NCBI RefSeq assembly: GCF_019443285.1
Contig: NZ_CP080327.1
Location: 3,034,001 to 3,098,000, forward strand
Direction of reading: 5' to 3'
Length of the DNA: 64,000 nt
Source of the DNA: Aquisediminimonas profunda
GTDB taxonomy: Bacteria > Pseudomonadota > Alphaproteobacteria > Sphingomonadales > Sphingomonadaceae
The notes below the pieces were generated by a model. That model ran no database searches. It was not told the DNA's origin and saw nothing but the letters and a program-made list of their open reading frames with translations. Below are positions 23,899 to 33,158 of the stretch, piece after piece; the stretch's first letter is position 1; each line of letters starts with the position of its first letter. The position numbers and the translations under genes are program-made.

Positions 23899-25562
23899 CG
23901 CTGCGAGGTTTCCCAATTTTCCGCAACAAAATAGGCCGCGTTCGACGGCGCAAGCAGCGGCTTGCCAAGAATATGGTCGGCTCCCTTTTCGCCAATCATG
24001 ATCGTTGGCGCATTGAGATTACCGGTCGTAATCGACGGCATGACCGAACTGTCCACCACCCGCAGCCCATCGACGCCAATCACGCGCAGCTCCGGATCGA
24101 CCACAGCCATGGGGTCGGCAGGATCGCCCATCTTGCACGTGCAGGACGGATGCAGCGCACTTTCGACATGCTCCGCGATAAAGGCGTCAATATCCGCATC
24201 GGTGGTACAATCGGCACCTGGTTGAATTTCGCGCCCCCGAAATGGCGCAAAAGCCGGCTGCTGGAAAATCTCCCGTGTCAATCGGACGCAGGCCCTCATT
24301 TCGGACCAGTCGTCTGGGTGGCTCATATAGTTGAAGAAGATTTTTGGCTTCTCGTGCGGGTCCGCGCTCCTCAGCGTCACAGACCCCCGGCTCTGTGAGC
24401 GCATTGGACCGACATGCGCCTGAAAACCGTGTTCGCTGGCGAGTGACGTCCCGTCATAATTGATCGCCATCGGGAAGAAGTGATACTGGATGTCCGGATA
24501 TTTGATCCCGGCGCGGCTGCGAATGAAGCCGCAGCTCTCGAACTGGTTCGAGGCCCCGACACCGGACCTGAGGAACAGCCACTGCGCCCCGACCAGCGCC
24601 TTGCCCAGCAAATTCGCCTTGCCGTAAAGCGTGATTGGCTGGGTGCATGCCATCTGGAAGTAGAATTCGAGATGATCCTGCAGGTTGGCCCCGACTCCCG
24701 GGCGGTCTGCCAGCACATTGATCCCGTGCTGCCTCAGCTCGTCTGAGGGGCCAATACCTGACAGTTTGAGCAGCTGCACCGAATTGATCGACCCACCGGA
24801 GAGGATGACTTCCCGTGAGGCGCGGATCTGGTGGAGCTTGCCCTTACGCTCATATTCGATGCCCACTGCGCGCTTGCCCTCGAACAGGACGCGGGTCGCC
24901 AGGGCGTGATCGATCACAGACAGGTTTGCCCGCTTGCGGGCCCCGTAAAGATAGGCCTTCGCCGCGGAACAACGGGTGCCATTGCGCACGGTCATGTCCA
25001 TTCGGCCAAAGCCTTCCTGACGATAGCCGTTGTAATCCTCCGTCAGCGCGTAGCCGGCCTGCTGCGCAGCTTCGAGCCAGGCCGTGTGCAACGGATTCTT
25101 GAGGGGGCCATAGCTGGTCGAAAGAGGACCATCACCGCCGCGATATTCATTTCCGCCCTCGGCACGCGTCTCTGCGCGTTTGAAATAGGGGAGCACATCC
25201 GCATATCCCCATCCTCGAGCGCCTTCCTCATCCTTCCACCGTTCAAAATCGAGCGCATTGCCCCGAACGTAGACAAGACCGTTGATCGACGATGATCCGC
25301 CCAAGCCCTTGCCACGCGGACAATTCAGGCGTCGATTGTTGAGATGGGGTTCCGGTTCGCTCTCATAGCCCCAGTTCCAGCGCTTCGTGTTCATGGGGTA
25401 GGCAAGCGCTGCCGGCATCTGGATTAAGATGGACCGGTCGCTGCCCCCGAATTCAAGCAGGACAACCTTGTTCTGTCCATCTGCACTCAAGCGGTCGGCC
25501 AGCACGCAGCCAGCGGATCCGGCTCCGACAATGATGAAGTCCGCTTGATCAATAGGGGGCAT
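23895..25562 (-). CDS. betA: Choline dehydrogenase (GMC oxidoreductase)
   Basis: A 555-residue GMC-family flavoprotein. FAD-binding is FIIVGAGSAGCVLADRLS (residues 9-26), then GKGLGGSSSINGLVYVRG (GMC signature 1) and SGGSINSVQLLKLSGIGP (signature 2). The active-site region includes SALHPSCTCKMG and the C-terminal TTGNLNAPTIMIGEKGAD. It matches BetA, which oxidises choline to betaine aldehyde (and can go on to betaine) at the membrane. It overlaps the upstream BetI-BetB fusion by 14 bases, so the two are tightly coupled. The ATG at 25562 fits the conserved start. Confidence 0.9.
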   Translation of the reverse strand: MPPIDQADFIIVGAGSAGCVLADRLSADGQNKVVLLEFGGSDRSILIQMPAALAYPMNTKRWNWGYESEPEPHLNNRRLNCPRGKGLGGSSSINGLVYVRGNALDFERWKDEEGARGWGYADVLPYFKRAETRAEGGNEYRGGDGPLSTSYGPLKNPLHTAWLEAAQQAGYALTEDYNGYRQEGFGRMDMTVRNGTRCSAAKAYLYGARKRANLSVIDHALATRVLFEGKRAVGIEYERKGKLHQIRASREVILSGGSINSVQLLKLSGIGPSDELRQHGINVLADRPGVGANLQDHLEFYFQMACTQPITLYGKANLLGKALVGAQWLFLRSGVGASNQFESCGFIRSRAGIKYPDIQYHFFPMAINYDGTSLASEHGFQAHVGPMRSQSRGSVTLRSADPHEKPKIFFNYMSHPDDWSEMRACVRLTREIFQQPAFAPFRGREIQPGADCTTDADIDAFIAEHVESALHPSCTCKMGDPADPMAVVDPELRVIGVDGLRVVDSSVMPSITTGNLNAPTIMIGEKGADHILGKPLLAPSNAAYFVAENWETSQR

Positions 25563-27567
25563 CAATCGCCTCCATCGCGACATAGACGCTCTTCAACTGA
25601 GTATAATGCTCGATCGCTGCCTTGCCATTCTCCCGGCCAAGGCCTGATTGCTTGTTACCGCCGAAGGGCAGCTCGATCGGGGTGATGTTGTACGTGTTGA
25701 TCCAGCAGGTCCCTGCATCCAGTGCCGCAATCACGCGATGGGCGCGCTTCAGGTCATTGGTGAAGATACCTGCCGCAAGGCCGAAGCTCGTATTGTTTGC
25801 GCGGGCGATCACGTCGGCTTCATCCTCGAAATCAAGGACCGCCATTACGGGGCCAAAAATTTCCTCCCGCACGATGCCCATGTCGTCGGTACAGCCGGTA
25901 AAGATCGTCGGCTGGACAAATGCTCCCTTGGCAAGCGCACCAGTCGTCACGCGATGGCCGCCCGTCAACAAGGTCGCCCCCTGCTCCCGGCCAAGGGCGA
26001 TATAGCCAAGGACCTTTTGCATATGCGCTTCGGAGATCAACGCCCCGATCTGGGTTTGAGGATCCAGAGGATCGCCAATCACCATGGCTTCGGTGCGTGC
26101 CTTCAATTTCTGGAGGAAAGCCTGTCGGACGGCCTTGTGCACGAACACGCGCGTGCCGTTTGTGCAGACTTCGCCCGCAGAATAGAAATTGGCCAGAAGT
26201 GCCCCGGACACGGCCTCGTCCAGGTCGGCGTCCTCAAATACGATCAGCGCGGATTTGCCACCGAGCTCCAGCGTGACGTACTTGAGGGTCCCTGCCGCAT
26301 CGACCATGACCTTTTTCCCGGTTCCCACTTCGCCAGTGAGCGATACCTTGGCAATGCCCGGGTGCAGGCTGAGCATCCGCCCCGTTTCAGCCTTGCCCTG
26401 CACGACCTGAAACAGACCATCTGGCAGCCCGGCATCCCGGTAGGCTTTTTCGAGCTCTATTGCGGTCAGCGGTGTCAGCTCGGCCGGCTTGAAAATCATC
26501 GCATTGCCGCAGGCAAGGGCCGGTGCGCTCTTCCAGCAGGCAATCTGAATGGGATAGTTCCATGCCCCGATCCCCGCCACGACGCCCAGGGGTTCGCGCC
26601 GGGTATAGCCAAATGCGCCGGGGCCCAGGTCCAGGTGCTCACCGGCAATCGTCCTTGCGACACCGGCAAAATATTCGATGCAATCGGCGCCCGAAAGCAC
26701 ATCGACCGCAATCGTTTCCTGAATCGGCTTGCCCGTGTCCTGCGCCTCAAGTTTCGCCAGTTGTTCATTGCGCTCCACGAGCAATTGAGCGGCACGGGCA
26801 AGAATGCGGCCGCGCTCAACGCCGGGAGCCCGCGCCCAATCCCGTTGCGCGTGTGCAGCGCGGGCTACGGCCTTGTCCACATCGGACTGGGCATCAATGC
26901 GGATGGTGGCAAGCACATCACCCGTCGCAGGATTGATCGTGTCAAAACTCACCTCGGGCGCTTTGACGACGCCCCCTTCGCCAAGGCGATGCACTTCGAG
27001 GTTGGTATCGACAAAATCGAAGATCCAATCGGTCGGGACCTCCGCCTCCGGCTTCCAGGCGTTGGCAAGTGCCGTGCGCAGCCAGAAGCCGTCAATCATG
27101 GCCGCAATGGTTTCGGCTACCCGGTCAACCTCGCCCGGCTGGATGAGGCTTCGCAGTTCATGCCGCAGGTTTGAAAGCATGCGTTCCTGATGAACACGCT
27201 GGAGGCGGGCAAGCGCGGGCACGTAAAGCGCCATACCCCAAAGCGAAAGCCATGCACGCGACGCTTCCGACGTCAATTCCGCTGGATCAAGATGCGCCTG
27301 AACAAAAGCGCGCAAACGCTGTTCGGGCCCGCGCGCCATGGCAAGCGCCCGCATCGGCAATGTCGTTACACGCTCCACCAAAAGGCGAAATGTCGCTTCC
27401 AGCAGGCTGTCGCGATCACCGAAATAATGCACGATCAGTGCAGCAGACACATCCGCCCGCCGCGCCACTTCTGCCAAGGTAAAGTCCCCGATGCCCGTTT
27501 CCGCGAGTGTCGCCATCGCGGCCTGCAACAATTGGATGCGACGATCTTCCGCTTCGCGCCTGCGCAT
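25549..27567 (-). CDS. betB: BetI-BetB fusion: TetR-type regulator joined to betaine aldehyde dehydrogenase
   Basis: One 672-residue open frame holds two proteins that are normally separate. Residues 1 to about 195 are BetI-like: a TetR helix-turn-helix (FTLAEVARRADVSAALIVHYFGDRDSLL, residues 29-56) and a full effector domain. Residues about 206-672 are BetB-like aldehyde dehydrogenase, starting SFDTINPATGDVLATI, with the catalytic Glu434 in VTLELGGKSA and Cys468 in GEVCTNGTRVFV. The dehydrogenase lacks about 15-20 residues of its usual N-terminus. ATG at 27567 has GGGGGTG before it. It converts betaine aldehyde to betaine with NAD(P)+. A frameshift or assembly artefact is possible but no stop or shift is visible. 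Confidence 0.88.
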   Translation of the reverse strand: MRRREAEDRRIQLLQAAMATLAETGIGDFTLAEVARRADVSAALIVHYFGDRDSLLEATFRLLVERVTTLPMRALAMARGPEQRLRAFVQAHLDPAELTSEASRAWLSLWGMALYVPALARLQRVHQERMLSNLRHELRSLIQPGEVDRVAETIAAMIDGFWLRTALANAWKPEAEVPTDWIFDFVDTNLEVHRLGEGGVVKAPEVSFDTINPATGDVLATIRIDAQSDVDKAVARAAHAQRDWARAPGVERGRILARAAQLLVERNEQLAKLEAQDTGKPIQETIAVDVLSGADCIEYFAGVARTIAGEHLDLGPGAFGYTRREPLGVVAGIGAWNYPIQIACWKSAPALACGNAMIFKPAELTPLTAIELEKAYRDAGLPDGLFQVVQGKAETGRMLSLHPGIAKVSLTGEVGTGKKVMVDAAGTLKYVTLELGGKSALIVFEDADLDEAVSGALLANFYSAGEVCTNGTRVFVHKAVRQAFLQKLKARTEAMVIGDPLDPQTQIGALISEAHMQKVLGYIALGREQGATLLTGGHRVTTGALAKGAFVQPTIFTGCTDDMGIVREEIFGPVMAVLDFEDEADVIARANNTSFGLAAGIFTNDLKRAHRVIAALDAGTCWINTYNITPIELPFGGNKQSGLGRENGKAAIEHYTQLKSVYVAMEAIDAPY

Positions 27568-27924
27568 CTCACCCCCTGTCTACCGTTGAACGTCTATTCA
27601 ATAGAATTGAGTGAACTCTCTCACCATATAAAACGCGCGGCAGCCCGCTTTCATAAGTCCATTTGATGCACATCATTAGCCCCAAGTTTTATTGCTGCCA
27701 AACGTTAGGGTTCATGCGCATTTGCACCCCATGCATTCGGCAGGAACAGAGAGAATGGCGCAAGAATCGCGCCGCTTTCTCGTCATTATTAGCAACAGTT
27801 TGGCCGAGATTGGGTTGCACGGCCGTTCAATATGGTTCATTCTCCCCTCATCGTTAGGGCTGCAGGGCGGATCCCGATCGGGCCACGGCATGAGGGCGCC
27901 GCCTGAGAATCAAGGGGGGAACCA
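27568..27924. promoter_or_regulatory. Divergent promoter region between betIB and a TonB receptor
   Basis: This 357-base gap has no gene. TTGAA-CGTCTA-TTCAA (27586-27601) is an inverted repeat 18 bases before the fusion gene and is a candidate BetI operator. Further along, CATGCGCATTTGCA (27713-27726) and CCATGCATTCG (27729-27739) lie as two related half-sites. By eye these recur in other intergenic regions of the window: TGCGCATTAGCACC near 46427, and CCATGCATTCG at 55256-55266, ahead of the other TonB receptor. They may be sites for a shared activator. Confidence 0.4.
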
Positions 27925-30387
27925 ATGGCCATATCAATCAACGTTCAGGCACAGACCAAGGCGTTGCGCTGGAGCGTGCCGCTCAGCTTCGCAACGGCGA
28001 GTCTCCTGGCAATTGCGCCGGCGCATGCACAGAGCGCACCGGCCGAAGAAGGTGCCGACTCTGGCTCGACCGACATTGTGGTCACGGCGCAAAAGCGCGA
28101 ACAGAAGCTTCGCGACGTCGGCATTGCCGTTTCGGTGCTCAATGCGGAGGAAGTGTCCCGCTTCAACATCTCGAGCGCGACCGACGTTGTCCGCGCGATT
28201 CCCAATATCAAGTATAACGCCTATGGCTCTTCCCAGGTCGTTTTCAACATTCGCGGGGTCAGCCAGAACGACTATGGCGACCAGCAGGAACCGCCGGTGG
28301 CCGTCTACCAGGATGACAGCTACGCAAGCTCAATAACGTCAGCCAGCTTCCCAGTGTTCGATATCGCACGGGTCGAAGCGCTGCGCGGTCCACAGGGCAC
28401 ATTGTTCGGGCGCAACGCAACGGGCGGTGCGATCCAGTTCATTTCAAACCAGCCGACAGACACATTGGATGGCTATGTCAGCGGCACCTATGGCCGGTAT
28501 AACCAGACCATCCTGGAAGGCGCGGTGTCCGGGCCGCTGGGCGAAGGCGTCTCCGCCCGCATTTCTGGCATATATGACCGCGATGACGGATATATCCGGA
28601 ACATCACACCCGGCGAAAAGGACCGCGGCGCAAACAATCACTGGGCACTGCGCGGCATTCTTGCGCTGGAGCCCTCAAGCAACTTCAAGGCGCGGCTGAC
28701 AGTTCGCTATGCCCAGGCGGATCGCGAGCGTCAGGCGGGCAATTACTCCCTTGCTCCGGCGTGCCCCAATGCGCAGTTCCAAGGCGAATTCCTGCCGGCC
28801 AACCAGGTTTGCGAATATTGGAACAACTATTTTGGTGCCTCCTACAATGGCGGCGTCCCGGGCTCTACGGCAAATGGATATACCAACCCGGCGATCACGC
28901 CGTCGCAGGGCGGCAACCCCTGGCGCACGGCAGGAACCGGCCCGGCCTATGTCGATCGGAAGATCTTTGGTGCCAGCCTGCGTATGGAAGCAAGCCTCGG
29001 CAAGGTCGACCTGGTTTCGATCACCGATTATTCCAGCCTCAAGAAGTTCTACATCGAAGGTGGCGATGGCCCGCCGGAACTTCCCTATGATTTCGCCAAT
29101 CCCACAGCCTATTCACCATTCACAACTGGTCCCTGCCCTTCACCCGCACAGGCCGTGACCTGCTACGCGTCCGGTACGCTGTTCTTTCAGCGCGCCGACA
29201 CCAACCAGATTTCGCAGGAATTGCGCGCATCGGTTGCGTCCGACCGCAACTTCTTCGTGGTCGGTGCCTATGGGCTGATCATCGATGGCAAGTTTGATGC
29301 AAAATATGCCACGCCGTTTGACCAATATGATCCCACAGTAGCGATCAAGCAGAAGACAAAGTCCTTTGCATTTTTCGCACAGGACGAATTCAAGGTCAGC
29401 GACACGATCAAGCTGATTGCCGGTCTGCGTTACTGGCATGACAGCAAGCGCGGCCGCTATGACGCGAGCGAGCATTTTTCGGGATTTTCCCTGCATTGGG
29501 GACCGGATCAGATCAGCTACAACGATCCCACGGGAACCACACCGCTGACAGGTGTGACTGTGACACCGGCTGCAGCGACGCCAAGCTTCAACGGCCTGAC
29601 GGCCCGCATCGGGATCGATTGGAAGCCGACGCCTGACACGCTGGTTTACGCCAGCTACAACCGTGGCAGCAAATCAGGCGGCTTTACCTTCTCCACCGGC
29701 ACACCATTTCTTGGGCAGGCGGTCATCGATACACTCAACAATATTCCCTACAGCCCTGAAAAGCTTGATGCCTATGAAGTCGGTCTGAAAACCAAGCTGG
29801 GACCGCGCACGGAACTCAACCTGGCCGCGTTCTACTACAAGTATCATGACTATCAGGCCTTTGTGCAGGTCGGCTTCACCCAACTGGTCCGCAACCTGCC
29901 TGCCAGCAACAAAGGTATCGAGGCCGAATTCACAACCCGCCCGGTTGATGGACTGACGATCCAGCTAAATGCCGCCTGGCAGGACAGCAAGGTCAAGAAT
30001 GTCCTCCTGCCGGATGGCGTGACGATCCAGAATCATGACCTTCCCCAAGCGCCGAGTTTCTCGGGGAATGCGCTCGTCCGCTATGAGTTCGATGCGGCTG
30101 GAGGACGGGCATCCATTCAGGCGGATTCGCTTTATTCCGGCAAGTTCTGTTTCACGGTCCTGTGCGCACCTGTGGAACGCGAAAGCTCATACCACGTCGA
30201 AAATGTCCGGCTCGGCTTCAAGCCCGGTGATGGCAACCTCGACATTTCGGTGTTTGCGAACAACATCTTCAAGCGCAAATATCGAGTTTACGCCTTCGAC
30301 GGTTCGCTGTTCTGGGGTGACTCGCTCGGTGTCTATGCGAAGCCGGTGACTTGGGGCATCACCGCGCGTTACAACTTCGGCCGATAG
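27925..30387 (+). CDS. TonB-dependent receptor
   Basis: An 820-residue outer-membrane receptor. A signal peptide ends near AHAQ (about residue 36). The plug begins DIVVTAQKREQKLRDVGIAV and includes FNIRGVSQNDYG and RVEALRGPQGTLFGRNATGG. The rest is a beta-barrel ending WGITARYNFGR. GGGGGG precedes the ATG by a few bases. It is divergent from betIB and is followed by an APC-type permease on the same strand, so the pair likely imports a choline- or betaine-related compound or an amino-acid-like substrate across both membranes. Substrate not determinable. Confidence 0.9.
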   Translation: MAISINVQAQTKALRWSVPLSFATASLLAIAPAHAQSAPAEEGADSGSTDIVVTAQKREQKLRDVGIAVSVLNAEEVSRFNISSATDVVRAIPNIKYNAYGSSQVVFNIRGVSQNDYGDQQEPPVAVYQDDSYASSITSASFPVFDIARVEALRGPQGTLFGRNATGGAIQFISNQPTDTLDGYVSGTYGRYNQTILEGAVSGPLGEGVSARISGIYDRDDGYIRNITPGEKDRGANNHWALRGILALEPSSNFKARLTVRYAQADRERQAGNYSLAPACPNAQFQGEFLPANQVCEYWNNYFGASYNGGVPGSTANGYTNPAITPSQGGNPWRTAGTGPAYVDRKIFGASLRMEASLGKVDLVSITDYSSLKKFYIEGGDGPPELPYDFANPTAYSPFTTGPCPSPAQAVTCYASGTLFFQRADTNQISQELRASVASDRNFFVVGAYGLIIDGKFDAKYATPFDQYDPTVAIKQKTKSFAFFAQDEFKVSDTIKLIAGLRYWHDSKRGRYDASEHFSGFSLHWGPDQISYNDPTGTTPLTGVTVTPAAATPSFNGLTARIGIDWKPTPDTLVYASYNRGSKSGGFTFSTGTPFLGQAVIDTLNNIPYSPEKLDAYEVGLKTKLGPRTELNLAAFYYKYHDYQAFVQVGFTQLVRNLPASNKGIEAEFTTRPVDGLTIQLNAAWQDSKVKNVLLPDGVTIQNHDLPQAPSFSGNALVRYEFDAAGGRASIQADSLYSGKFCFTVLCAPVERESSYHVENVRLGFKPGDGNLDISVFANNIFKRKYRVYAFDGSLFWGDSLGVYAKPVTWGITARYNFGR

Positions 30388-30427
30388 AATGTGCAAGACG
30401 AATAAGTAGAAGCGGCATGGCGCAGAA

Positions 30428-30460
30428 CCGGATGCCGTCCGACTGACGGAATCCGGTTTT
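30428..30460 (+). terminator. Hairpin with short T-run after the TonB receptor gene
   Basis: CCGGAT (30428-30433) pairs with ATCCGG (30451-30456), and inside it CCGT pairs with ACGG, followed by TTTT. It is 40 bases after the receptor stop and 28 before the permease start, so it could partially terminate between the two and lower permease expression. Confidence 0.55.
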
Positions 30461-30487
30461 GCCGTCCGAAGTAAAAGGGTGGGTCGA

Positions 30488-32104
30488 ATGGATCAATCAG
30501 CGGCAGCAGACGCTCTGACGCAACCCGCGCTCAAGCGCCAGCTGACCTGGGTCGATGCCTTCTGGGCCTCCAGTGGTGTGCCTGCAGGCGTCCTGCTGAC
30601 AATGGGCGGCATCGCGACCATCATTGGCCAGCCCAGCTGGATCGTCTGGATCGTGTCGATCATGATGGGATTCATCCAGGCCTTCGTTTATGCCGAAATT
30701 GCGGGGCTTTATCCGCACAAGTCTGGCGGCGCATCGGTCTATGGCGCGGCAGCCTGGCTCCCTTACGGCAAGTTCATCGCGCCGGTGTCCGTCTGGTGCA
30801 ATTGGCTTGCATGGTCGCCTGTCATGGCCTTGGGGACCAGCCTGGGGGCGGGCTATGTCATGGCCAGCCTCTTTGCCCCGGATGCGGCAATCAACACTTG
30901 GCGCATCACACTCCTTGATCTGGGATTCATTCGCGACGGTTTGCATCTGCGGATCAATTTCGTCTCGATTATCGCGACAGGCTTCCTTCTGCTGACCTTT
31001 GCGCTCCAGCACCACGGAGCGTCGCGGGCAGCCAATTTTCAGAAGGTGCTGGGCATTATATGCCTGTCTCCGCTGGTGCTTGTCGGATTGGTGCCGATCC
31101 TGACGGGCGACCTTCCATCGGATCACCTGTTTCCCTTGTTGCCCCTGATCCGGGACACCGCTGGCCATATGAGTTTTGGCAGCTGGAATATTCTTGGGCT
31201 GACAGTCCTTGCAGGGGCCATGTTCGGTGCGGGCTGGTCAACCTACGGCTTCGAAACGGCCGTGTGCTACACGCGAGAGTTCAGCAATCCGCGGCGTGAC
31301 ACGGTTCGGGCGATCATGGCAGCGGGGCTCTTGTGCATCGTGATTTTCACGCTTGTACCGCTCGCCTTTCAGGCAACCCTTGGGCTTGATGCCTTGCTCG
31401 ATCCCAAGATCTACGACGGCTCGGGTGTGGCCCTGGCTCTGGCAAAGATCGTCGGCGGCGGCGCAATCGTGACCAATGTCTTTGTGGCAATGCTCATCCT
31501 GGCCCTGCTCCTGATCGTGATGACATCCATGTTGGGATCGTCGCGCACCCTCTATCAGGCGTCAGTCGATGGCTGGCTGCCGCGCTACCTTTCGAGGGTA
31601 AACAAGCATGGCGCGCCGACCGCTGCAATGTGGACCGACCTCGGGTTCAACCTGATCTTGCTGCTCGCTTCAGATTATTTCGCCGTGCTGATGATTTCCA
31701 ACGTCTGCTATTTCATTTTCAATTTCCTGAATCTGCAGGCCGGCTGGATCCACCGCATGGATCGCGGCCACTGGGCACGTCCATTCCGCTGCCCGACATG
31801 GCTCCTGGCGCTCGCGGCCACCTTCGGTTTCGTCAATATGGCTTTCATGGGTGCTGGCGCAGACGTCTGGGGCGAAGGCACTTTGCGCAACGGCCTGCTG
31901 GCCGCAATGCTGATCCTGCCTGTCTTCTGGTTCCGCCACTATGTTCAGGACAAGGGCGTATTTCCGACGTCGCCCGTAGAGGCCGAATATGCGCCAGGCG
32001 ACGAAGCGATTACACGCCGCGCCGGCTGGCTGCCGTATCTGGCGCTCGCGGCCTGCGCTGCAATGGTTTGGCTCTTGCACATCAGCGCGCAATTGCCAGC
32101 GTGA
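30488..32104 (+). CDS. APC-superfamily amino acid/amine permease
   Basis: A 538-residue integral membrane protein with about 12 hydrophobic spans. The N-terminal FWASSGVPAGVLLTMGGIAT and the following AEIAGLYPHKSGGASVYGAA carry the APC-family first-helix and TM2-3 pattern for sodium- or proton-coupled uptake of amino acids and amines. GGGTGGG precedes the ATG at 30488, preferred over a GTG nine bases earlier. It follows the TonB receptor in the same direction and ends one base before the convergent tdh gene. Substrate unknown; a cationic or zwitterionic amine fits context. Confidence 0.85.
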   Translation: MDQSAAADALTQPALKRQLTWVDAFWASSGVPAGVLLTMGGIATIIGQPSWIVWIVSIMMGFIQAFVYAEIAGLYPHKSGGASVYGAAAWLPYGKFIAPVSVWCNWLAWSPVMALGTSLGAGYVMASLFAPDAAINTWRITLLDLGFIRDGLHLRINFVSIIATGFLLLTFALQHHGASRAANFQKVLGIICLSPLVLVGLVPILTGDLPSDHLFPLLPLIRDTAGHMSFGSWNILGLTVLAGAMFGAGWSTYGFETAVCYTREFSNPRRDTVRAIMAAGLLCIVIFTLVPLAFQATLGLDALLDPKIYDGSGVALALAKIVGGGAIVTNVFVAMLILALLLIVMTSMLGSSRTLYQASVDGWLPRYLSRVNKHGAPTAAMWTDLGFNLILLLASDYFAVLMISNVCYFIFNFLNLQAGWIHRMDRGHWARPFRCPTWLLALAATFGFVNMAFMGAGADVWGEGTLRNGLLAAMLILPVFWFRHYVQDKGVFPTSPVEAEYAPGDEAITRRAGWLPYLALAACAAMVWLLHISAQLPA

Positions 32105-33157
32105 TTATTCGACGGTCCAGTCAAGGATAATCTTGCCTGACTGCCCCGACCGCATCGTCTGAAAGCCCTGCTCGAATTGGGTGTAAGGCAACCGGTCAGT
32201 GATCAATCCCGAGACGTCCAGGCCCGAACCGAGCATCGCGAGCATCTTGTACCAGGTCTCGAACATTTCCCGACCATAGATGGCTTTGATCGTCAGGGCC
32301 TTGAAGACAATCCTGCTCCACTCGATGCGGGTTTCGCCGGGCGGAAAGCCCAACATGGCAACTTTGCCACCCATCACCATGTTATCGACGATCTGGTCGA
32401 GCGCAGGAGCAGCGCCGGACATCTCCATCGCCACGTCAAAGCCTTCCGTCATGCCGAGCTTGTGACGAACGGAGACAAGGTCTTCGTTGGCCACATTGAC
32501 CGGCAGACAGTCTGCGATCCTGCCGGCAAGCTCCAGTCGATACGGATTGATGTCGGTGATCACGACATGCCGTGCACCGACATGACGGGCCACTGCCGCT
32601 GCCATGATACCGATGGGACCGGCCCCCGTAATGAGGACGTCTTCTCCGATCAGGTCATATGCAAGCGCGGTGTGGACAGCATTGCCCAGCGGATCAAGCA
32701 TGGCCGCCACGTCCATGTCCACATGATCTGGCAAGGCAATCACATTGAACGCCGGGATACACAGATAACGCGCAAAGGCTCCGGGCCGGTTGACACCGAC
32801 GCCTTGCGTTTCCGGATCAAGATGAAAATGTCCGGCGCGAACGGCGCGGCTCTTTTCGCCAACGAGATGGCCTTCGCCGGAAACCCTCTGGCCAATCTGA
32901 AGCGCGCGCTTCACATGATCCCCGATCGCGACGATTTCCCCGCCAAATTCGTGACCCACGATCATCGGCACCGGAATGGTTCTTTGGGCCCAATCATCCC
33001 AATTGTAGATGTGGATATCCGTCCCGCAAATTGCCGTGCGGTGGACCTTGATGAGGACCTCATCCGGGCCGGGTTCCGGAACGGGCTGCTGCTGCAGCCA
33101 AATTCCCGGCTCCGGCTTGGCCTTGACGAGAGCGGGCATCATGTTTGGCGCTGTCAT
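32105..33157 (-). CDS. tdh: L-threonine 3-dehydrogenase lacking the structural-zinc cysteines
   Basis: A 350-residue zinc-type alcohol dehydrogenase family protein matching Tdh. Catalytic zinc ligands are Cys44 in [16 protein letters not shown] and His69-Glu70 in VGHEFGG. The NAD site is [20 protein letters not shown]. It oxidises L-threonine to 2-amino-3-ketobutyrate. The segment that normally holds four structural-zinc cysteines reads [20 protein letters not shown] here and contains none. It starts one base after kbl, its usual partner, for the threonine-glycine interconversion. Confidence 0.92.
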   Translation of the reverse strand: MTAPNMMPALVKAKPEPGIWLQQQPVPEPGPDEVLIKVHRTAICGTDIHIYNWDDWAQRTIPVPMIVGHEFGGEIVAIGDHVKRALQIGQRVSGEGHLVGEKSRAVRAGHFHLDPETQGVGVNRPGAFARYLCIPAFNVIALPDHVDMDVAAMLDPLGNAVHTALAYDLIGEDVLITGAGPIGIMAAAVARHVGARHVVITDINPYRLELAGRIADCLPVNVANEDLVSVRHKLGMTEGFDVAMEMSGAAPALDQIVDNMVMGGKVAMLGFPPGETRIEWSRIVFKALTIKAIYGREMFETWYKMLAMLGSGLDVSGLITDRLPYTQFEQGFQTMRSGQSGKIILDWTVE

Positions 33158-33158
33158 G

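Noticed and set aside
22579-23934. A 451-codon plus-strand open frame opposite the FAD oxidoreductase
   Set aside because: The minus strand has FAD-binding motifs and operon coupling; the plus-strand product has no recognisable fold. The same holds for long antisense frames at 15629-17062, 25648-27174 and 32177-33373.
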